Shown in pieces: positions 31,357-33,652 of a stretch of 33,652 nucleotides of DNA. The translations under genes and the position numbers were made by a program. The notes beneath the pieces were generated by a model. That model searched no databases. It was not told the DNA's origin and was given only the letters and a program-made list of their open reading frames with translations. The stretch is taken from the IMG/VR virus record IMGVR_UViG_3300027608_000090, positions 1-33,652 of that record, one strand, 5' to 3'. The DNA comes from a virus. Within the stretch, counting starts at the first letter, position 1, and every line of letters begins with the position of its first letter.

Positions 31357-33652
31357 TACCAGAATCCTCCTTTGAGTAGTTGTCCGTTAGCAAAGCCTTT
31401 GAGGCTAAATTGTTTGCTGACTTGGCTGCGTGTTTGTACAGGTATCAAAGTAATGTCAATTTCTATCTTGGTTGGCACATAACTTGCGCCAGCCGTGTTG
31501 CTGACGTTTTGTTGAATTGCGCTAGGGTCAGGCACACCTGTTCCTGGAGCACCTTTCTTGAGCCCCACACTGATCAATCTATTCAATCCTGCTAGACTTT
31601 GTCCGCCTGGGTTGCTGGCCACTGCGGCCCGACGATTCAACATGTTACTGCCGTAATTGTTAGGACTGCCTGCTCGTATGTAGTCAACATCATTGGGCAG
31701 GGTGTAATTAAATGACGATATCACCACCGGATGATCTGAGAATTGATACTGTCCCAGACCATTCAACAAACACACAGGAGGCGGCGTGCCGCGCTCGGCA
31801 TCTTGTCCATAGAACATTTTGGTTGCTGAACGGAAAAAGTGTATTACTGCCAGCAGGTAATCGGCCTCTTTGGTATCTTGGGCAGTGAATGTACCACGAA
31901 TCTGAATGTCACCCACTCGAGAATTTTTGTAATATATGCCACGATAGTTTGAGTGTACTAGATCATACTGTTCGTAGTTGGCTGAATATGTTGTGGTAAT
32001 ACTGGGAGTGTACGGGAATATTACCCCGTCTGTTGCAGCCAAAGGTGCAAGAATACCTGCTGCTCCTGCATTGTACAAGTATGTTGCTTTGGGGCCAAGG
32101 CTCAGTCTCACTCGCCAGTCAGCGTTGCCTGTTTGTTTGTACCGTGCCTGGAACGTGGCCTGCTGCTGGGCCTTGTCTCTAATGGCTTTTTCTTGAGAGC
32201 CTTGAAACTGGCTTTCTTGTGCTTCGGCCAGGCCGCCTCGACCTTGAGCGGCAATTGCTTCTGAGTCGCTCACATAACCTGGTCCAGGGTCTTGATCTTG
32301 TGCTTCGTTTACGGCTGCTTGTTCTTGAGCGGCAATTGCTTCTGAATCGCTCACATAGCCTGGCCCTGGATCTACATCGTTTGTTTCTTGATCTTCGGTT
32401 CGCAAGCGTTCAAATTCTGCGTCTGTTTCTTCAGCAGACAACCCAGGATCGTTTTGATTGTCCACGTCCTGTTGTTGTTGTGCCACGGCCTCATCCACAC
32501 CGCCAAACTCGTCTGTTTGTCCAGCGAACAGCCCGGGTTCAACGTCTGTGGCTTCTTCGGTCAACTGCTGACGATTGAGTTCTTGTTCTGCTTCAAGCCT
32601 TGACGCTTCAAAAGGATCTTGTTCTGCACTGACGTCTTGAGGTTCAAATTCATCTGGTTGTGTATTTTCTAGATCTTGTTCTGCTTCTAGTCTTGCTGCT
32701 TCAAACGGATCTTCTTCAGGTGACACTTCTGCAGGCGCAAATGCTTCGGCATCTCCTTCTGCGGCTGCTTGATCAGCAATTGCTTGGTCTTCTGCAGCCA
32801 GCACCCCTGTGGGGTCTGCTGGTCCAACTGTTTCAAATGCGGCAGCATCTCCTTGCGCCGCTTCTTGTTCTGCTATGGCAGCATCTTCAGCGGCATTAAT
32901 TGCATCTGCATTTTCTGTGCTGATGATGTTTGGCTCAGTTGCTGTATCCAGAGCTGGGTCTGTCAGTGCCGCCACTTGATCTGGGCCTTGCCCGCTGTCA
33001 GGGTTGCCGCCACCAGCTGCATATCCATCAGCATTGGCTTCAATTACTAGTTCTTGTTCTGCTGTGTTGTCGTTGGCCAATCGAATGTAATTTTCTTGAC
33101 TGGCATTGTTGGATTCTAATTCTGCTCTGCGTTCATCTGAAATGTTAGGGTCTGCTAGTTCAGCGTTGTTTTCAGCAATGATTTGTTCAGCATTAGTAAT
33201 GCCAACTTGATTCCTGGCAATGGCTCCGCTTGCCGCATCAATATTCTTGAGATTGGTATTGTCTGTGCCTGGATACAATGCCGCGGCATCTGCGGCTGTT
33301 TGTTGGTCCTGTGCTGTGCGTTGGTCGGCAGTTAATGTTCCTGTGCCATTGTAAAAAGCATCAGCTTGGTCGGCGTTTAGGGTTGTTGTGTCAACACCTT
33401 TTGCAGTCAGTGCCGACACTGTGGTACCATCCCCAGGAGGTATACCGTCAAATTGAGCTGCTGTTTCTGCTGTAGTTAGTGTAGTACTAGCACCAGTTGT
33501 GCCTGGGCCAATACCTTTATAATATGTTCCGCCTGTTTCGTCATTGACAGCAAAGCCCGGTTGTAGATTGCCATCATCATCATATGCTGGGAATTGACTT
33601 GGGTCGCTGGCTGGGTTGACTGCTGTGTCTGTTGCGCCTGGGCCAATACCTT
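31356..33652 (-). CDS. Tail-tube cap-like (gp48/gp54-type) protein with long acidic N-terminal repeats, 5' end beyond the window
   Basis: The frame is open to the right edge, so the N terminus is missing; an in-frame GTG at 33419 is not the start. At least 764 residues are visible. The first part, about 500 residues, is highly acidic, Gln/Ala/Glu-rich and built from several repeat types. The C-terminal 268 residues (31356 to about 32160) are folded: WRVRLSLGPKATYLYNAGAA, VIFPYTPSITTTYSANYEQY, then a helix YLLAVIHFFRSATKMFYGQD, and the end IEIDITLIPVQTRSQVSKQF. The 'F-x-P/T ... helix with FF-x(4)-FYG ... final strand with S/T-x(8)-L-x-G-x-F' order fits T4 gp48/gp54, which cap the hub and nucleate the tail tube. 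Which of the two it is cannot be told. It overlaps gp53 by one base. Confidence 0.62.
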   Translation of the reverse strand, partial: GIGPGATDTAVNPASDPSQFPAYDDDGNLQPGFAVNDETGGTYYKGIGPGTTGASTTLTTAETAAQFDGIPPGDGTTVSALTAKGVDTTTLNADQADAFYNGTGTLTADQRTAQDQQTAADAAALYPGTDNTNLKNIDAASGAIARNQVGITNAEQIIAENNAELADPNISDERRAELESNNASQENYIRLANDNTAEQELVIEANADGYAAGGGNPDSGQGPDQVAALTDPALDTATEPNIISTENADAINAAEDAAIAEQEAAQGDAAAFETVGPADPTGVLAAEDQAIADQAAAEGDAEAFAPAEVSPEEDPFEAARLEAEQDLENTQPDEFEPQDVSAEQDPFEASRLEAEQELNRQQLTEEATDVEPGLFAGQTDEFGGVDEAVAQQQQDVDNQNDPGLSAEETDAEFERLRTEDQETNDVDPGPGYVSDSEAIAAQEQAAVNEAQDQDPGPGYVSDSEAIAAQGRGGLAEAQESQFQGSQEKAIRDKAQQQATFQARYKQTGNADWRVRLSLGPKATYLYNAGAAGILAPLAATDGVIFPYTPSITTTYSANYEQYDLVHSNYRGIYYKNSRVGDIQIRGTFTAQDTKEADYLLAVIHFFRSATKMFYGQDAERGTPPPVCLLNGLGQYQFSDHPVVISSFNYTLPNDVDYIRAGSPNNYGSNMLNRRAAVASNPGGQSLAGLNRLISVGLKKGAPGTGVPDPSAIQQNVSNTAGASYVPTKIEIDITLIPVQTRSQVSKQFSLKGFANGQLLKGGFW
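32216..33652 (-). repeat. Acidic coding repeats in the N-terminal part of the tube-cap-like gene
   Basis: Several repeat families lie inside one gene: DPGPGYVSDSEAIAAQ twice (about 32250-32295 and 32330-32375), a module around EDPFEAARLEAEQDL / EQDPFEASRLEAEQEL (about 32570-32740), AAEDxAIAxQxAAxGDAxAF twice (about 32730-32910) and GIGPG(A/T)T at the right edge (about 33495-33520 and 33630-33650). The two copies of the first family are nearly identical at DNA level, a sign of recent duplication. Confidence 0.75.

Noticed and set aside
33417-33419. GTG as the start of the tube-cap-like gene
   Set aside because: The frame stays open upstream for another 77 codons to the window edge and continues the same repeat style (GIGPG motifs), so the gene begins outside the window.

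Overview
The window is a tightly packed block of virion structural genes from a T4-like (contractile-tailed, myovirus-type) bacteriophage. All genes lie on the minus strand, with overlaps or gaps of at most about 54 bases and no long non-coding stretch. The order tube-cap-like protein, gp53-like, hub-like, gp5-like spike, gp25-like, gp6-like is a T4-type baseplate operon. The style of the fibre modules, the glycosyltransferase-like genes and the NATAAATA late promoters recall T4-like phages of aquatic bacteria (cyanophages, pelagiphages and relatives). The host cannot be read from the sequence. No host genes, tRNAs, insertion sequences or CRISPR arrays were seen.

Layout in transcription order, right to left. 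(1) A protein entering from the right edge (31356-33652), with a long acidic repetitive N-terminal part and a C-terminal domain resembling gp48/gp54 tail-tube cap proteins. (2) A gp53-like wedge protein. (3) A 1094-residue structural protein, possibly the hub. (4) A gp5-like spike without a lysozyme domain. (5) A 660-residue Ala/Gly-rich protein. (6) gp25. (7) gp6. (8) A single 15-kb gene encoding a 5012-residue protein, at the place where T4 has gp7 and the following wedge and fibre genes. (9) A 49-residue gene and a 201-residue protein sharing a short motif. (10) A repeat-built tail fibre of 582 residues and a second fibre-like protein of 319 residues. (11) A perfect terminator hairpin, a sigma70-like promoter and a short group holding a 102-residue protein and two paralogous glycosyltransferase-like genes, the last leaving the window on the left.

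The most remarkable element is the 5012-residue protein. It starts one base into the gp6 stop codon and looks like a modular adsorption arm: a conserved N-terminal segment, a cupredoxin-like domain that has lost its metal ligands, many short beta-sandwich modules, three carbohydrate-binding-like W-Y-G-W segments, seven FG-GAP-like motifs consistent with a seven-bladed propeller carrying large insertions, and a conserved phage C-terminal motif.

Working together, the cap, hub, spike, gp53, gp25 and gp6 proteins would build the baseplate. The giant protein and the two fibre genes would provide host recognition. The glycosyltransferase-like pair may modify virion or host glycans. Late promoters with TATAAATA or CATAAATA boxes precede gp25, gp6 and the 582-residue fibre. 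Domain and family names rest on reading motifs by eye; no database search was possible.
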